Source of the DNA: Gemmatimonadota bacterium
GTDB lineage: Bacteria > Latescibacterota > UBA2968 > UBA8231
Assembly (NCBI GenBank): GCA_009845645.1
Contig: VXZF01000598.1
Coordinates: 1-6,207, forward strand
Length of the DNA stretch: 6,207 bases
Direction: 5' to 3'
In this document: in pieces, positions 5,985-6,207 of the stretch
How positions within the stretch are numbered: the stretch's first letter is position 1
Layout of the letters: each line of letters starts with the position of its first letter
Position numbers and translations under genes: made by a program
The notes under the pieces: generated by a model
Database searches by the model: none
Seen by the model: only the letters and a program-made list of their open reading frames with translations
What the model was told of the DNA's origin: nothing

Positions 5985-6207
5985 CTAACGGTCGCGGCGG
6001 GCGTCTAAAAGAATTGCCGAGGTGAGAAAGTGTTTAGGGGCCGGTGGTCCTGGGTCCGGGCGGGCGCGGCTCTCGGCAATTATGCGCAGGCGCACAAAAC
6101 CCTGGGCATCGAGTGGAACTTCCAGCGTCCATTCGGAACGGCCGGCCGGTCGAGAGCCCAGACACTCCAGCGCGGCGGGCGCGACATTTGGCTGCCACTG
6201 GCCAATC
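5985..6207 (-). CDS. C-terminal fragment of an unrecognised protein, cut by the right edge
   Basis: Reading leftward from the right edge, one minus-strand frame stays open for 73 codons and ends in TAG at 5985-5987. Evidence that it is real: the residues look like a folded beta-rich C-terminus (WTLEVPLDAQGFVRLRIIAE, then HFLTSAILLDARRDR) and the flanking gene on the same strand begins about 80 bases downstream. The pattern of a strand carrying FVRLR, a short acidic and proline-rich loop, then a TSAILLD-like end recalls the C-terminal beta-sandwich of some secreted or PHP-type metallohydrolases, where it reads VR, then TNPI or SNPI. That resemblance is weak, and no catalytic part lies within the window. 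It probably shares a transcript with the HsdR_N-type gene. Confidence 0.6.
   Translation of the reverse strand, partial: IGQWQPNVAPAALECLGSRPAGRSEWTLEVPLDAQGFVRLRIIAESRARPDPGPPAPKHFLTSAILLDARRDR

Overview
The window is a GC-rich (about 60% by eye), gene-dense bacterial segment with seven protein-coding genes. Two are cut by the window edges. No RNA gene, insertion sequence, CRISPR array or origin is visible. The organism cannot be named from this stretch. The best taxonomic hint is the small HsdR_N-type protein on the minus strand, a family I know best from Bacteroidota and relatives. High GC, two GTG starts and only moderate Shine-Dalgarno sequences would fit a GC-rich FCB-type lineage (Rhodothermota-like or a deep uncultured phylum), but this is inference.

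Layout. (1) Positions 1-2218, plus strand: an ABC-2 exporter operon with an ATPase lacking its N-terminus, then two different permeases. The three are coupled by 4-base stop/start overlaps (ATGA at 666, GTGA at 1466). The third gene begins at GTG 1466, not at an upstream ATG inside the second gene. (2) Positions 2293-5461, plus strand: three closely packed genes (gaps of 22 and 15 bases). They encode a divergent mannonate-dehydratase-like TIM barrel, a membrane-anchored protein with ten tandem repeats (nine of exactly 23 residues), and an AGE-family sugar epimerase. (3) Positions 5470-6207, minus strand: a stand-alone HsdR_N/PD-(D/E)XK protein converging on the epimerase, and upstream of it the C-terminal 73 codons of an unrecognised protein running off the right edge.

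Working together. The ATPase and the two permeases should form one exporter of the type linked to viologen resistance in cyanobacteria, although the substrate is unknown here. The two sugar enzymes suggest a small module for interconverting and dehydrating a sugar or sugar acid. The repeat protein between them has no known function. It is the least explained gene in the window and the best candidate for new biology. I see no strong evidence of a wholly new multi-gene system.
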